A stretch of 64,000 bases of DNA. It comes from Dehalococcoidia bacterium (GTDB taxonomy: Bacteria > Chloroflexota > Dehalococcoidia > Tepidiformales > Tepidiformaceae). Of the stretch, positions 18,520-28,562 are shown piece by piece; the stretch's first letter is position 1; the number at the start of each line of letters is the position of its first letter. Made by a program: the position numbers and the translations under genes. The stretch spans positions 1 to 64,000 of the forward strand of contig JADYYG010000045.1 in NCBI GenBank assembly GCA_020853755.1, written 5' to 3'. Below the pieces are notes generated by a model. It saw only the letters and a program-made list of their open reading frames with translations. It had not been told where the DNA came from and searched no databases.

Positions 18520-18969
18520 ATGTCCTGCGAAGAGGAAACCGCCGAACTGTTGCGCCGCGCGGGCCACAAAATGACCCCACAGCGGTTGCTCATCGTCCGC
18601 GCATTGCGGCACTCGGGTGGGCACATCAACGCCGCCCAGATCGCCGAACTCGTCCGCGAGACGTACCCGTTCGTCGACGTCAGCACCGTCTACCGGACGC
18701 TCGATGTCCTCAAGCGCATGAAGCTCGCCACCTCCACCGACATGGGCGGCGGCGATGTGGTCTGGGAGTGGGCGCCCGATGAGCCGCACCACCACCTGAT
18801 CTGCTCCGCCTGCGGCCACGTTGTGGAGATCGAACACCGGTACCTGGCGGGCCTCGAACACAGCATCCAGGACGACTTCGGGTTCGTTCCCGACATGCAC
18901 CATTTCGCGATTTTCGGCCTCTGCCGGGAATGCCACCTCGCCGAGAGCGCCGATGCCGACGCGTCGTGA
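18520..18969 (+). CDS. Fur-family metalloregulator
   Basis: A 149-residue protein with the Fur winged-helix (MTPQRLLIVRALRHSGGHINAAQI, VDVSTVYRTLDVLKRM), a histidine-rich sensor segment (EPHHHLICSACGHVVEIE) and a second CxxC (CRECHLAE) giving the structural zinc site. Fur, PerR and Zur cannot be told apart from this alone. A TAGACT hexamer 9 nt upstream and GGAG between offer two ways to start. The gene end overlaps glcD by 17 nt, an unusual pairing that suggests co-expression with an Fe-S/FAD glycolate oxidase. Confidence 0.9.
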   Translation: MSCEEETAELLRRAGHKMTPQRLLIVRALRHSGGHINAAQIAELVRETYPFVDVSTVYRTLDVLKRMKLATSTDMGGGDVVWEWAPDEPHHHLICSACGHVVEIEHRYLAGLEHSIQDDFGFVPDMHHFAIFGLCRECHLAESADADAS

Positions 18970-20401
18970 GGTTGTCGCGGCACTGGCCGAAGCGGTCGGT
19001 CCCGCCAACGTTATGTGGCGTCCAGAAGACCTTGCTGTCTACGAGTTCGACGGCACAATCGAGCGCTCGACCCCCCATGCCGTAGCCCTCCCCGCGAACG
19101 CCGCCGAGACGGCAGCAGTCGTCCGCGCCTGCAACCGGCTTGGCGTGCCGGTGACACCGCGGGGCGCGGGTACCGGCCTCAGCGGGGGCAGCGTGCCAGC
19201 CAGGCGGGGCGTCGTCATCTCCACGGCTCGCATGCGCTCCATCCTCGAAATCGACCCCGTCGACCGCATCGCCATCGTCGAGCCCGGCGTCCCGAACCTC
19301 GACCTTTCGAAAGCGGCGGCGCCCTACGGCCTCTTCTACGCCCCGGACCCGAGTTCGCAACAGGCCTGCACCATCGGCGGCAATGTCGCGGAGAACGCCG
19401 GTGGACCGCATTGCCTCGCGCTCGGCGTCACTCAGAACCACGTGCTCGGCATCGAAGTGGTGACTGCGAGCGGCGAACTGACCTGGCTCGGCGGTCGCGT
19501 GCCCGACGCGCTCGGGTTCGACCTCCGTGGCGCGTTCATCGGTAGCGAAGGAACCCTCGGCATCGCCACGAAGGTCATCGTCCGGCTCGTCCCGTCCCCG
19601 GCAAGCGTCATCACGCTGCTCGCCGTGTTCGACTCAGTGCAGCAAGCGAGTGAGACCGTCTCAGCAATCATCTCCGCGGGCATGATCCCGGCGGCCATGG
19701 AGATGATGGACCGCCTCTGCCTCCAGGCTGCGGAGGCCGGCTTCCAGTGCGGCTATCCTCCCGACGCAGGAGCGGTCCTCCTCGTCGAACTTGACGGCCT
19801 CCCTGACATCATCGATGGCCAGGCGGCGACCGTCCGCGCGGAGTGTCTCGAACGGGGCGCGAAAGAGGTGCGGCTCGCCTCAGGCCAGCGCGAACGCGAA
19901 ATGCTCTGGAAGGGGCGCAAGGGAGCAATCCCGGCACTCGGCCGGCTCGCCCCGAACTACTACATCCTCGACGGCGTCGTTCCTCGCTCGAAACTGGTGG
20001 AAGTTATGGAAACTGTTTCCACCGTTTCCGAGCGCTTCGATATCCCGATCGCCAACGTCTTCCACGCCGGCGATGGCAACCTCCATCCACTCGTCCTGTT
20101 TGATGAGCGCACCCCGGGTGCGAAATCGCGGGTCCTTGAGGCGGGCGGCGAGATCATGCGTGCTTGTGTCGATGCCGGGGGCGCACTGAGCGGCGAGCAC
20201 GGCATCGGCGCAGAGAAGCGCATGTTCATGCCCTGGCTCTACAACGAGACGGACATCGAGAACATGGCCCGGCTCCGTACCGTCTTCGGCAACACTGGCG
20301 ACTTCAATCCCTGCAAGCTGCTGCCGACCGGAACTGGCTGCGGGGAGATGGCCCACCAGGCGGCGGCCATCGCCGCGGCCGGCCCCGATGCCTATGTCTG
20401 A
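18953..20401 (+). CDS. glcD: Glycolate oxidase FAD subunit GlcD
   Basis: A 482-residue FAD-linked oxidase. The PCMH-type FAD domain is visible as [18 protein letters not shown] and [18 protein letters not shown], followed by the FAD-oxidase C-terminal domain with [12 protein letters not shown] and [11 protein letters not shown]. With GlcE and GlcF it oxidises glycolate (or D-lactate) to glyoxylate (or pyruvate) at the membrane and feeds the quinone pool. The ATG at 18953 lies inside fur. Substrate preference between glycolate and D-lactate cannot be settled from sequence. Confidence 0.93.
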   Translation: MPTRREVVAALAEAVGPANVMWRPEDLAVYEFDGTIERSTPHAVALPANAAETAAVVRACNRLGVPVTPRGAGTGLSGGSVPARRGVVISTARMRSILEIDPVDRIAIVEPGVPNLDLSKAAAPYGLFYAPDPSSQQACTIGGNVAENAGGPHCLALGVTQNHVLGIEVVTASGELTWLGGRVPDALGFDLRGAFIGSEGTLGIATKVIVRLVPSPASVITLLAVFDSVQQASETVSAIISAGMIPAAMEMMDRLCLQAAEAGFQCGYPPDAGAVLLVELDGLPDIIDGQAATVRAECLERGAKEVRLASGQREREMLWKGRKGAIPALGRLAPNYYILDGVVPRSKLVEVMETVSTVSERFDIPIANVFHAGDGNLHPLVLFDERTPGAKSRVLEAGGEIMRACVDAGGALSGEHGIGAEKRMFMPWLYNETDIENMARLRTVFGNTGDFNPCKLLPTGTGCGEMAHQAAAIAAAGPDAYV

Positions 20402-21575
20402 CGAGACAGCCCAGCCCCTCACCGTTGCCGGGCGAGCGCCAGAACAGCACTTCGCGCCCAAGACCCTCGACGAATTGCGTGAGCTGGTCGCCCGCAGAGA
20501 CGGTCTCACGCTTGTCCCGTCCGGGGCGGGCACCCAGCTATCCCTGGGGAACGCACCTGAAGGGCGCTTCGCAACCGTCGACCTGAAGCCGGCGCTCTCG
20601 GGGGAAATCGAACACGCACCCGAAGATCTGACCGCGGTCATCCCGGCAGGCATCACCATCAGCGCTGTCAACGACACCCTCCGTGCCCGTGGACAACAGC
20701 TCCCCCTCGATCCTCCGCTTGCGCCGTCAGCGACGATCGGCGGCGCACTGGCTGTGGGCGTGGGCGGCCCGCTCCGCACCCGATACGGCCTGCCACGAGA
20801 CCTCGTCCTCGGGATGACCGTCCTCCGGCCGGATGGCGAGTTGGTCAACGCCGGCGGCCGCGTGGTGAAGAATGTGACCGGCTACGACCTGATGCGGGCC
20901 TGGACCGGCTCGCTCGGGACGCTGGGGATCATCACCTCAGTTGCGGTACGCGTGTTGCCGTTGCCCGAAACGGCCGACCTCGAGTGGCCGGTCTCCAGCG
21001 TCGAATCGGGCCTCGCCCTCGCCGACCGCCTTATCGCCGGAGACCTTCGCCCGGAGTACCTCGAAGTCGCTCGAACTGGCAACGAATACCTCGTCTGCGT
21101 GCGGCTGCAGCCTCGGCTCGTGGACGCCGCCAGGGCGGCTGCCAGCGGCCGGGAGGCCAGGCCATCGCAACCCGGGACCTATGAGCGCTTGCGCGACCTC
21201 GGTTTCGATGACCGCGATACCCTGACGCTTCGGATTGCCGTGCTGCCATCGGCGATGGCTGCGACCGTCCAGGCGGTCGAATCGTTGCGGCCAACCGCCG
21301 TCCTTGCCCGGCCGGCCGGGTCGTTCGTTCGTGCGACTTGGGAGTCTGGTGAAGCGCCGGCGGCTCGCGAAACCACTGGCCTGCTCGCAACGCTCCGGGG
21401 GCAGCTTGCCGCCGTCGGCGGGTCGGTTATCGTCGAACGCATGCCAACGAGCTTCCGCGGAGTGATCGACCCATGGGGGGACCCGCCGGGTTCGTTCGAC
21501 CTTATGCGACGGCTGAAGGCTGCATACGACCCCGACGGGCGGCTCAACCGCGGGAGGTTCATCGGTGGCATCTGA
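20388..21575 (+). CDS. glcE: Glycolate oxidase subunit GlcE
   Basis: A 395-residue second FAD-binding subunit: [35 protein letters not shown] and [24 protein letters not shown] match GlcE. It overlaps glcD by 14 nt; an ATG at 20394 is an equally good start. It has a shorter C-terminal domain than GlcD, as expected. It is the partner subunit in the GlcDEF complex. Confidence 0.92.
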   Translation: MPMSDETAQPLTVAGRAPEQHFAPKTLDELRELVARRDGLTLVPSGAGTQLSLGNAPEGRFATVDLKPALSGEIEHAPEDLTAVIPAGITISAVNDTLRARGQQLPLDPPLAPSATIGGALAVGVGGPLRTRYGLPRDLVLGMTVLRPDGELVNAGGRVVKNVTGYDLMRAWTGSLGTLGIITSVAVRVLPLPETADLEWPVSSVESGLALADRLIAGDLRPEYLEVARTGNEYLVCVRLQPRLVDAARAAASGREARPSQPGTYERLRDLGFDDRDTLTLRIAVLPSAMAATVQAVESLRPTAVLARPAGSFVRATWESGEAPAARETTGLLATLRGQLAAVGGSVIVERMPTSFRGVIDPWGDPPGSFDLMRRLKAAYDPDGRLNRGRFIGGI

Positions 21576-22863
21576 CAGCCCGCTCTGGCCTCTGCTTTCC
21601 GAAGCGCCCACGGCCGAGGACCTCGCCCGCTGCGTCCACTGCGGGCTCTGCCTCAGTTCGTGCCCGACGTACATCGTGACGGGCCTTGAGGTCGAATCAC
21701 CGCGCGGTCGCATCCACATGGCGAAACTCGTCAACGAGGGCCGCAGCGAACTCACTCCCGCTATCCAGCAGCACTGGGAACTCTGCCTCCAGTGCCGCGC
21801 ATGCGAAGCGGTCTGCCCCAGCGGCGTCCCGTACGGCCGAATCCAGGAGCACGCTCGCGCACAGCTCGACCATGCGGCGCCGAAGCAGCGGGGCCAGCGC
21901 CGTGTCCGCAAGTTCCTCCTGCGGAACGTCATCGCTCGCCCGCGTGTTCTCGCTGCAGCGATGGCCCCGGCACGCTGGTATGCGAACTCGTTCGCGCGAC
22001 GTCTCGCCCGCCGCAGTGGTCTGCTGCGCGGCCGCCTCGGCGCCATGGAGAGCCAGCTCCCTCGCAACGTTGGCAGGCCCTACCGGCCGGCGAACACAGC
22101 CTCGCCATCCGCCGCTGCCACTGATGAGACATCATCCGGTGTGCTCTTCACCGGCTGCGTCATGGGCGAACTGTTCGGGAACGTCCACCGCGCGACCGAA
22201 CGCGTCTACGCGCGGGCGGGTATCGACCTCAGAGCGACACCCGGCCAGGGATGCTGCGGGGCGCTTCACGCGCACGACGGCGACCTCGAATTCGCGCGCA
22301 AGCTGGCCCGCAAGAACATCGCGGCGTTGGAGACGACAACGGGCCCGATCGTCGTGAACTCAGCAGGCTGCGGCGCCGCAATGAAAGAGTACGGCGACCT
22401 CCTCTCGGGCGACCCGAAGTGGGCCAGCCGCGCCGCTGCCTTCGCAGTCCGCGTCAAGGACTCTTCGGAACTGCTGAATGACTTCCCGGGCGGCTCCTTC
22501 GAAGGGCGCGTTGCCTACCAGGACGCCTGCCACCTTGCTCACGCCCAGCGCATTCGCGAGCAGCCGCGCACACTGCTGGGCACGCTCGCAGGCTGCTCGC
22601 TTGTCGAGACGCCGGGCGCCGACGTCTGCTGCGGAGCAGCCGGGATCTACTCACTCGTGCAGTCCGAGATGTCGGGAGTCCTGCGCCAGCGCAAGGCTGA
22701 CCAGTTCGCCGCCGCTCGGCCCGATGTGGTGGTGACGGCCAACCCCGGCTGCCACCTCCAGTACGAAGCTGCAGTGCGGCAAGCCGGCATCCCTGCGCGC
22801 GTCATGCACCTCATGGAAGTACTCGACGAGGCGGCCTCGTCAAACAGCCAGCAGCAAGACTGA
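21565..22863 (+). CDS. glcF: Glycolate oxidase Fe-S subunit GlcF
   Basis: A 432-residue protein with two [4Fe-4S] motifs ([12 protein letters not shown] near residue 23 and [12 protein letters not shown] near residue 73) and two CCG domains ([24 protein letters not shown]), the HdrD/GlpC-type architecture that moves electrons from the flavin subunits to quinone. A GTG start overlaps glcE by 11 nt. It depends on Fe-S supply, which fits its nearness to suf and fur. Confidence 0.93.
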   Translation: MASDSPLWPLLSEAPTAEDLARCVHCGLCLSSCPTYIVTGLEVESPRGRIHMAKLVNEGRSELTPAIQQHWELCLQCRACEAVCPSGVPYGRIQEHARAQLDHAAPKQRGQRRVRKFLLRNVIARPRVLAAAMAPARWYANSFARRLARRSGLLRGRLGAMESQLPRNVGRPYRPANTASPSAAATDETSSGVLFTGCVMGELFGNVHRATERVYARAGIDLRATPGQGCCGALHAHDGDLEFARKLARKNIAALETTTGPIVVNSAGCGAAMKEYGDLLSGDPKWASRAAAFAVRVKDSSELLNDFPGGSFEGRVAYQDACHLAHAQRIREQPRTLLGTLAGCSLVETPGADVCCGAAGIYSLVQSEMSGVLRQRKADQFAAARPDVVVTANPGCHLQYEAAVRQAGIPARVMHLMEVLDEAASSNSQQQD

Positions 22864-22869
22864 AGCTGA

Positions 22870-23862
22870 TTACCGGCCGCGGAGCCGCGGATCCAGTTCG
22901 TCCCGGATGGCGTCGCCAGCGAGGTTGAACCCGAGCACCGCAAGCGTAATCGCGCTGCCGGAAATCACGGACTCCCACGGGTGCAGGTCCAGGGCTACCC
23001 GGCCAGAGTTCACCATCTTGCCCCAGGTGGTCTTATCAGCCGGCCCAAGCCCGAGGAACGAGAGCGACGCTTCCGCCAGGATGTAGGCGCCGATGCTGAT
23101 GGAGAACACGATAAGCACCGACGCGAGGACGTTCGGCAGGACGTGCCGCATCATGATCCGCCAGTCGCCGGCGCCGTAGGATCGGGCAGCTTCGACGAAG
23201 GCGCTCTGCGAAACGGTCAGTACCGAGGACCGGACGATGCGCACCGACACGGCGAAACCGAGGAACCCCAGTGCAAGCACCGTGAGGAACAGGCTCGGCT
23301 GGTCCATGACCGAAACGATGAGCATCAGCAACACGAGTCCGGGGAACGCCTGGATAGCATCCACGACGCGCTGCGTGAACAGGTCGAGTTTCCCGGCGAA
23401 GTAGCCTGAGATCAGCCCCACCAGCGTCCCGGTAATGACGGCGAAAATCGATGCACCAACCCCGATGATGACGGCCAGCCGGGCTCCGGAGATGACCCGA
23501 GCGTAGATGTCACGCCCGTACGAGTCCGTGCCGAGCCAGTGTTTGGAGCTGAGGGGGTTCTCCCAGCGGTCGAGCGTGAACGGCGCGCCAATGTCGGGGT
23601 CCTGGGCGATGTCGAGGGGGTTCGCGGTCGGGTTGAAGCGCGGGTTCGCCGTCTGGAACTGTTCGAGGTCGTCATACCGCTGGATCCACGGGGCGAACAG
23701 CGCGATTCCGAGGATGAAGATGACGAGGATGACGCCGAACGCGCCGAGTTTGTTGCGGTTCGCCATCAGGAGCGTCTGGCGCATCGCTCGCCGGAACTTC
23801 CGGCGCCGTTCGAACTGGAGACCGCCCGCTGCGAGGGGGTTGGCTGCTTCAATCTGGCTCAC
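22870..23862 (-). CDS. DppC-like peptide/nickel ABC permease
   Basis: A 330-residue permease with a polar N-terminus, a first membrane helix (LGAFGVILVIFILGIALFAPWI), the extracytoplasmic loop with HWLGTDSYGRDIYARVI typical of DppC/OppC, and the EAA loop FVEAARSYGAGDWRIMMRHVLPN that contacts the ATPase. It is the last gene of a minus-strand operon and pairs with the DppB-like gene 12 bp upstream. It converges on glcF with a 6-bp gap. No ATPase gene follows. Confidence 0.93.
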   Translation of the reverse strand: MSQIEAANPLAAGGLQFERRRKFRRAMRQTLLMANRNKLGAFGVILVIFILGIALFAPWIQRYDDLEQFQTANPRFNPTANPLDIAQDPDIGAPFTLDRWENPLSSKHWLGTDSYGRDIYARVISGARLAVIIGVGASIFAVITGTLVGLISGYFAGKLDLFTQRVVDAIQAFPGLVLLMLIVSVMDQPSLFLTVLALGFLGFAVSVRIVRSSVLTVSQSAFVEAARSYGAGDWRIMMRHVLPNVLASVLIVFSISIGAYILAEASLSFLGLGPADKTTWGKMVNSGRVALDLHPWESVISGSAITLAVLGFNLAGDAIRDELDPRLRGR

Positions 23863-23874
23863 GGTGCGCTTCCC

Positions 23875-24834
23875 TTACGTCAGGCGAATTCGCGGGTCGA
23901 GCCACGCGTAGATGATGTCCACGATGAGGTTCACCGTCACCAGGACGAAGCAGATGATGATGACCGTCCCCTGGAAGGGCGGGAAGTCGCGGAGGTTCAA
24001 CCGGGCGAACAGGAACCTGCCCATACCATCGATGTTGAACATCGTCTCGAGGATGATCTGCCCGCCGACGAGGCCGCTAATCGTCAGGCCCATGACCGTG
24101 ATCACCGGCAGCATCGCGTTCTTCAGCGCGTGCCGAATCCACACCGAATCATCGCGAAGGCCCTTCGACCGCGCCGTCCGGATGTAGTCCTGGCGCATCA
24201 CTTCGAGCATCTGAGACCGCAGGATGCGCATGATCCCGGCCCCGCCCGCGATGCCGCCTGCGATTGCAGGCACGATGTACAACTGGAACGCCTTCACCGG
24301 GTCCGTCCAGAAGTGCGGCCGCCCGAGCACGTCTATCTGGAACAGGTCGAATTTGACCACCGCCAGCGAAAGGAAGATGGCGACGACAAAGACTGGCATC
24401 GCCACCCCGAGGATGGCGACGCCTCGTAACAGGTAGTCGATCCAGGTGTTCTGTTTCACCGCGCTGATGATCCCGATCGGGATACTGATCGCGAACGAAA
24501 TCAGCAGGGTCATGATCCCGAGTTCGAGCGTCGTCGTTACGCGCCGGCCAACTTCGGTCCAGGTGCTGAGCTTGCTCTCGTATGAATGGCCGAGGTCGCC
24601 GCGCGAGAGTTCGCCCATAAAGCTGAGGTACTGCCGCCAGAGCGGCTTGTCGAGCCCCAGTTCTTTCCGGGCAAGTTCGATCGCCTCGGTCTGGGAAGCG
24701 CCGGTCATAGTCGAAGCGATGCGCTTCTGAGCGAAGTCGCTCGGAAGCGCATGCGTCCCAAGAAAGACCATGGTGGCGACCAGCCAGAGAACCAGCACGT
24801 TGAGTAACAATCGCCGGATGATGTAGTTCGTCAA
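23875..24834 (-). CDS. DppB-like peptide/nickel ABC permease
   Basis: A 319-residue six-span permease with the DppB N-terminus (MTNYIIRRLLLNVLVLWLVATM), the loop YLSFMGELSRGDLGHSYES, and the EAA loop DYIRTARSKGLRDDSVWIRHALKNAMLPVI. It forms a heterodimeric channel with the DppC-like protein. It lies 48 bp downstream of the solute-binding protein gene, with a hairpin between. Confidence 0.94.
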   Translation of the reverse strand: MTNYIIRRLLLNVLVLWLVATMVFLGTHALPSDFAQKRIASTMTGASQTEAIELARKELGLDKPLWRQYLSFMGELSRGDLGHSYESKLSTWTEVGRRVTTTLELGIMTLLISFAISIPIGIISAVKQNTWIDYLLRGVAILGVAMPVFVVAIFLSLAVVKFDLFQIDVLGRPHFWTDPVKAFQLYIVPAIAGGIAGGAGIMRILRSQMLEVMRQDYIRTARSKGLRDDSVWIRHALKNAMLPVITVMGLTISGLVGGQIILETMFNIDGMGRFLFARLNLRDFPPFQGTVIIICFVLVTVNLIVDIIYAWLDPRIRLT

Positions 24835-24868
24835 TGCTGGTTCCCTGGACGGTCGTGGTTGGAGGCCG

Positions 24869-24884
24869 GGTTCCTGCGGAACCT
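24869..24884. other. Intercistronic hairpin after the solute-binding protein gene
   Basis: GGTTCC (24869-24874), TGC, GGAACC (24878-24883) is a perfect 6-bp stem overlapping the stop codon of the binding-protein gene. Such hairpins often protect the upstream message or cut read-through, giving more binding protein than permease. There is no T-run. Confidence 0.4.
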
Positions 24885-26748
24885 AGGCCAGCGTGCGGGA
24901 CTTGATAGCGTCCGTGTAGCTGGGGTCCTTCGGGTCCAGGTAACTCTGTCTGAAGGCGAGGTGGGCGCCGGCCGTGTTCCAGTAGCCTGCGGCCGCCTTG
25001 CCAGCCTGGGGCTGGGTCTTGAGCGGCGAATGCGCGAAGTTCCACCGCGCGCTCCGGCTGATGTAGTTGTAGAGCACGCAGGCTCCGTATTGGGCGTTGT
25101 CCATGAGGATCTTCTGGGCATCGAGGACGAGCGAACGCGCCTTTGTCAGGTCCGCCGCAACCAGCGACTGGTCGAGCAACTTGTCGAGCTCAGGGTTGTT
25201 CACCTTGCTCCAGTTCTGGCTCCCCTTCGAATGGAAGGTAACGTAGAGCGCCTGCCGCGGATCCGGCGAGTTCACGGCGTTCGTCCACGCTATCCAGTTC
25301 GGATACTCGCCCTTTGCCAGGTTCGGGATGATGTCGTCGTTGTACGTCGCCTTGGTCGACTTGAACTGGTTCACGCCAAGAGCGTCGTTGAACATCTTGC
25401 CGATGAGCTGGTAGGTATCAGGCCAGACCGAAGTCCACGTCTCAACACCCTTGATATCGACATCGCCCAGGGCTGGCCCGCCGCCGGCGGCCCAGAGTTC
25501 GCGGGCTTCCTTGATCTCCTGTGCGCGGTCCGTCCGGTAGCCAGGCAGCTTGATCAGGTCGTCGGGCTTGATCGCGAAGCCTTCCTGGAGCCACGGCACC
25601 ACGCCGCTGACCTGGCCCAGGCCCTGGTGGAAGGCCTGGATCATCGCCCGCCGATCGACGGCCATGTTCATCGCCTTCACGAGGCGGGGATCCTTGAACT
25701 GCTTGTGCACATTGAGGTGCATCAACACCGTGTTCGAAATGCCAGTGAGGGTCTCGAACATGTTCGTCTTGTTGTCTTCGATCACCTTCTTGGTGAGCGA
25801 AGCATCGGGCGAAGACCACGCATCGACGAGCTTTTGTTCGAACGCGAGCCGGTAGGCGTTCGGGTCCTCGAACAGGCCCCACGGGTTTATCGCGCCGTCG
25901 AGGTTCGGGTAGCCCTTATCCCAGTAGTCCGGGTTCTTCTGAAGGATGATGTCCTTGCCGGTGCGGAACTGCTTCAGCGTATAGCCGCTCGTCCCCGGGA
26001 TGGCCTCTTCCGTGAGGGTGTTGTGGCTGCCCTCGTACTTCTCCGTCGCCTCCCGGTTCGGGACGCCGGCGAAGAATGCTGCCTGACGCCCGAGGAACGA
26101 ACCGTTCGGAGTCGGCAAGGTCAGCTTGACGGTGTAGTCGTCAGGGGTCTCCACCTTGATCCCGGCAAAATCCGACTTGAACCGGAAGGTCGCGGCCGTG
26201 CCGTCGGCGAGGAGGCCAGCTGCCTGCCGTTCGATGTGCCACTTGATGTCAGCGGACGTGAACTCGCGGCCCTTCGTGAGCGGGGTGTTCTGCCACTTCA
26301 CCCCTTTGCGAAGGTTGAAGGTGTAGACCGTTGCGTCCGGGGTCTCCCACTTTTCGGCGAGGTCGCCTTCGAGGTCACCCGAGTCCGGGTTCGAAAACCG
26401 GACGATCTTGCTGAGGACGGAGCCGGTCAGCCAGCCAATCTCGTCGCGCTGGCCGCGGTGCACGTCGACCGAATCGAACTGCGTGCCGCCCAGGAACACC
26501 GAGCGAGCAACGCCGCCATTGACGACCGCGGCGCCCGGCGAAGCGGCTGCTGTCGGGCTGCCAGCCGCAGGCGAGCCGGTCTGCCCGGGAGCGGTTGTCG
26601 CTTGTGCCGGGCTGTCGTCGTCATCGCCGCAACCGACGATTCCCAGGCTTGCCGCGCCAACCCCTGCGGCGGCGGCTCCACCAACGAATCGCCGGCGCGT
26701 GACGCGACCAGTTTGTGCCTTGCGTAGCCAGTAGTTGCGCTGATCCAA
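24883..26748 (-). CDS. Family-5 solute-binding lipoprotein of peptide/nickel ABC transporter
   Basis: A 621-residue protein with a twin-arginine signal (TRRRFVGGAAAAG) and lipobox leading to the acylated Cys in LGIVGCGDDDD. A Thr/Pro/Ala-rich linker leads into the SBP_bac_5 fold (NLRKGVKWQNTPLTKGREFTS, then SDIKWHIERQ-type helices). It captures peptides or related ligands outside the membrane for the downstream DppB/DppC-like permeases. TTG start with GAGGGG upstream. A palindrome at 26833-26848 lies about 85 bp upstream and may control it. Confidence 0.92.
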   Translation of the reverse strand: MDQRNYWLRKAQTGRVTRRRFVGGAAAAGVGAASLGIVGCGDDDDSPAQATTAPGQTGSPAAGSPTAAASPGAAVVNGGVARSVFLGGTQFDSVDVHRGQRDEIGWLTGSVLSKIVRFSNPDSGDLEGDLAEKWETPDATVYTFNLRKGVKWQNTPLTKGREFTSADIKWHIERQAAGLLADGTAATFRFKSDFAGIKVETPDDYTVKLTLPTPNGSFLGRQAAFFAGVPNREATEKYEGSHNTLTEEAIPGTSGYTLKQFRTGKDIILQKNPDYWDKGYPNLDGAINPWGLFEDPNAYRLAFEQKLVDAWSSPDASLTKKVIEDNKTNMFETLTGISNTVLMHLNVHKQFKDPRLVKAMNMAVDRRAMIQAFHQGLGQVSGVVPWLQEGFAIKPDDLIKLPGYRTDRAQEIKEARELWAAGGGPALGDVDIKGVETWTSVWPDTYQLIGKMFNDALGVNQFKSTKATYNDDIIPNLAKGEYPNWIAWTNAVNSPDPRQALYVTFHSKGSQNWSKVNNPELDKLLDQSLVAADLTKARSLVLDAQKILMDNAQYGACVLYNYISRSARWNFAHSPLKTQPQAGKAAAGYWNTAGAHLAFRQSYLDPKDPSYTDAIKSRTLA

Positions 26749-26812
26749 ATTCCCCTCCGCTTCGGCTCACAGGGCGTGTATGACGGCCCGAGCCTTGCAG
26801 GCGGGAGCGTAG

Positions 26813-26848
26813 TTAGCGTGGTGCTAATGACATATGACCTAAGTCATA
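26813..26848. promoter_or_regulatory. Two inverted repeats upstream of the peptide-binding protein gene
   Basis: TTAGC-GTGGT-GCTAA (26813-26827) and TATGAC-CTAA-GTCATA (26833-26848) are both perfect. They sit in an AT-rich patch of the 173-bp gap upstream of the 26748 start, where a promoter for the binding-protein operon is expected. The TATGAC element has extra ATGAC half-sites beside it. The binding regulator is unknown. Confidence 0.45.
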
Positions 26849-26921
26849 GACAGTAAAGGGGGCGGGGCGTTCCTGTTTTGGCGGTTTCGACGTCCGTTTT
26901 TGTCGGCGGGCTGGCCGCTTC

Positions 26922-28562
26922 TCAGCTGTTCGACCGCTGGTAGTCGAGGTGCTGGTCCCAGAACGGCGTTGGCGCCGGGCCGCTCACGCCGGCCTTGCGG
27001 AAGACGTCTTGCACGGGTAGCACCCAGTGGAGCACTCCCCCAAACCCGGCCGAGGCAACCAGCTTCGAATCAATCGGGGCCGACAGCCCGCTTCCTCCAA
27101 CTACCCGTTGCCCGGGTGAACCCGGTTCGTACACCTCGGCAACGAAGCGGTTCGCGTCCGGTGAAGTCATCGGCGGACCCCAACCGAACCACGCCGCCGC
27201 TCGCCCTCGTCCGTAGTAGCCGTCCACAACGCGCTTGCTGATAGTCGCGTACGTCTCCACCGCGGCACGGAACTGCGGCCCAAGCACCCCGTTCAGTTGT
27301 TCAATGACGATGGAACTCGCGCTGTACAACGGGTCGAAGACGCTCGGGAAGTCGATCATAACCGGCCCGAGCCCGAGGCCTCCCGCGGCTTCCCAGCGGC
27401 GCCGTGCATCTGCGGCCGCACGTTCGTCCCAGGGGCCGTAGCCCGGTAACCCGGACAGGTCCGCAGCACGGCCGGGCGCGGTGAACAGCGCCGGAGGGAC
27501 CGGCCCACAGGCCTCCGCGCGCCCGCCAAACAACGCCTTGACCAGCCACTGACGATTCAGGGCCGAACTGAAGGCGGCCAGCAGTTCCGGCTGGTTCCAG
27601 GGCGGCGCGCCGATGAAGAACGAACTCATGATGACTTCACGTTGGGGTCGCACCGTCTGGGTACCCCCCGGGATCGTTCGCAGCCGTGCAGCCTCGCGCC
27701 TGTCGAAGACCGTCAATTCGTCGAGCGAACCGTCAGCGAACCGTTGAGCCGCGTCCTTCGGCTCAACCACAAACAACTGGTCCAGTAACGGCTTGCGATG
27801 TCCTTCGCGCCATGCCGTGAACTTGAGCCCGTCATCGGCCCAGTCGAAGAGCCACGGCCCGCTGCCAACAACATGGTCCGAATCCTGCTTCGGCCACAGC
27901 TCCGCAAACGAAGCAACAGCTTCCGGCGCCTGCACCAGCGCGAACTCCGAGGCCAGCGTGTCGAGCATGAAGGGGTCTCGGCGAACGAGCCGGATGCGAG
28001 CCGTGTTCTCACCCGGGGAGTCGACCGAGGCTATGGACCCGTATGCCCAGGAACGCTGCGCACGAGGCGCTGTATCGCTCTTCGCCAACTCAAGGGCCCG
28101 TTCCAGGTGGGCAACGATGTCGGCGCCCGTGACCGCACGCCCGTTGAGCGGCGCTTTCGGCTGCCAGCGCGCCGCCGGGTTCAGGTGGAGGATGAGCGCG
28201 CCTTCATCGGGTGTTTCCCACCGCCCGGCGAGATCCCCTGCGAGCTTTCCGTTTTCCCATTGGAGCAATCGCGAGTGCGTCCGGCCGAGTACCTCCACCA
28301 CCGACGGCTCGCCGGTGCGTTGGGCGTCGAAGGTGTCGAAGTTGAACCGCGCGGCGGCGGCAATTGTCTGCGAGCCGCCAACCCTGGGACTGGTCTGCGT
28401 GGGCACGATAGTTGGCGTCGAGGACGGCGGTGAGCTCTCCGGCGCTTCAGGGGCAATGGCGTCACGCCTGTGCGACAAGAGCCCCGCAGCGCCCGCGCCT
28501 GCTGCTACCATCCCCGCTGCCGCGCCTCCCAGGAACGCCCGGCGAGGTAGCCGGACATTCAC
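26922..28562 (-). CDS. Second family-5 solute-binding protein, TAT-exported without lipobox
   Basis: A 546-residue protein from the GTG at 28562 (VNVRLPRRAFLGG), with a TAT signal of RRAFLGGAAAGMVAAG type but no Cys after it, so probably a free or signal-anchored periplasmic-type protein. A Pro/Ser/Thr linker is followed by an SBP_bac_5-like domain (HLNPAARWQPKAPLNGRAVTGADIV is the conserved region, interrupted here by variation). It is more divergent than the 24883 protein. Its start overlaps the stop of the CDF exporter gene (GTGA), which makes coupling with metal efflux likely. Confidence 0.8.
   Translation of the reverse strand: MNVRLPRRAFLGGAAAGMVAAGAGAAGLLSHRRDAIAPEAPESSPPSSTPTIVPTQTSPRVGGSQTIAAAARFNFDTFDAQRTGEPSVVEVLGRTHSRLLQWENGKLAGDLAGRWETPDEGALILHLNPAARWQPKAPLNGRAVTGADIVAHLERALELAKSDTAPRAQRSWAYGSIASVDSPGENTARIRLVRRDPFMLDTLASEFALVQAPEAVASFAELWPKQDSDHVVGSGPWLFDWADDGLKFTAWREGHRKPLLDQLFVVEPKDAAQRFADGSLDELTVFDRREAARLRTIPGGTQTVRPQREVIMSSFFIGAPPWNQPELLAAFSSALNRQWLVKALFGGRAEACGPVPPALFTAPGRAADLSGLPGYGPWDERAAADARRRWEAAGGLGLGPVMIDFPSVFDPLYSASSIVIEQLNGVLGPQFRAAVETYATISKRVVDGYYGRGRAAAWFGWGPPMTSPDANRFVAEVYEPGSPGQRVVGGSGLSAPIDSKLVASAGFGGVLHWVLPVQDVFRKAGVSGPAPTPFWDQHLDYQRSNS

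Noticed and set aside
24859..26727. 622-codon plus-strand frame opposite the solute-binding protein gene
   Set aside because: It almost exactly mirrors the TAT/lipobox binding-protein gene, has no ribosome binding site and no family pattern.
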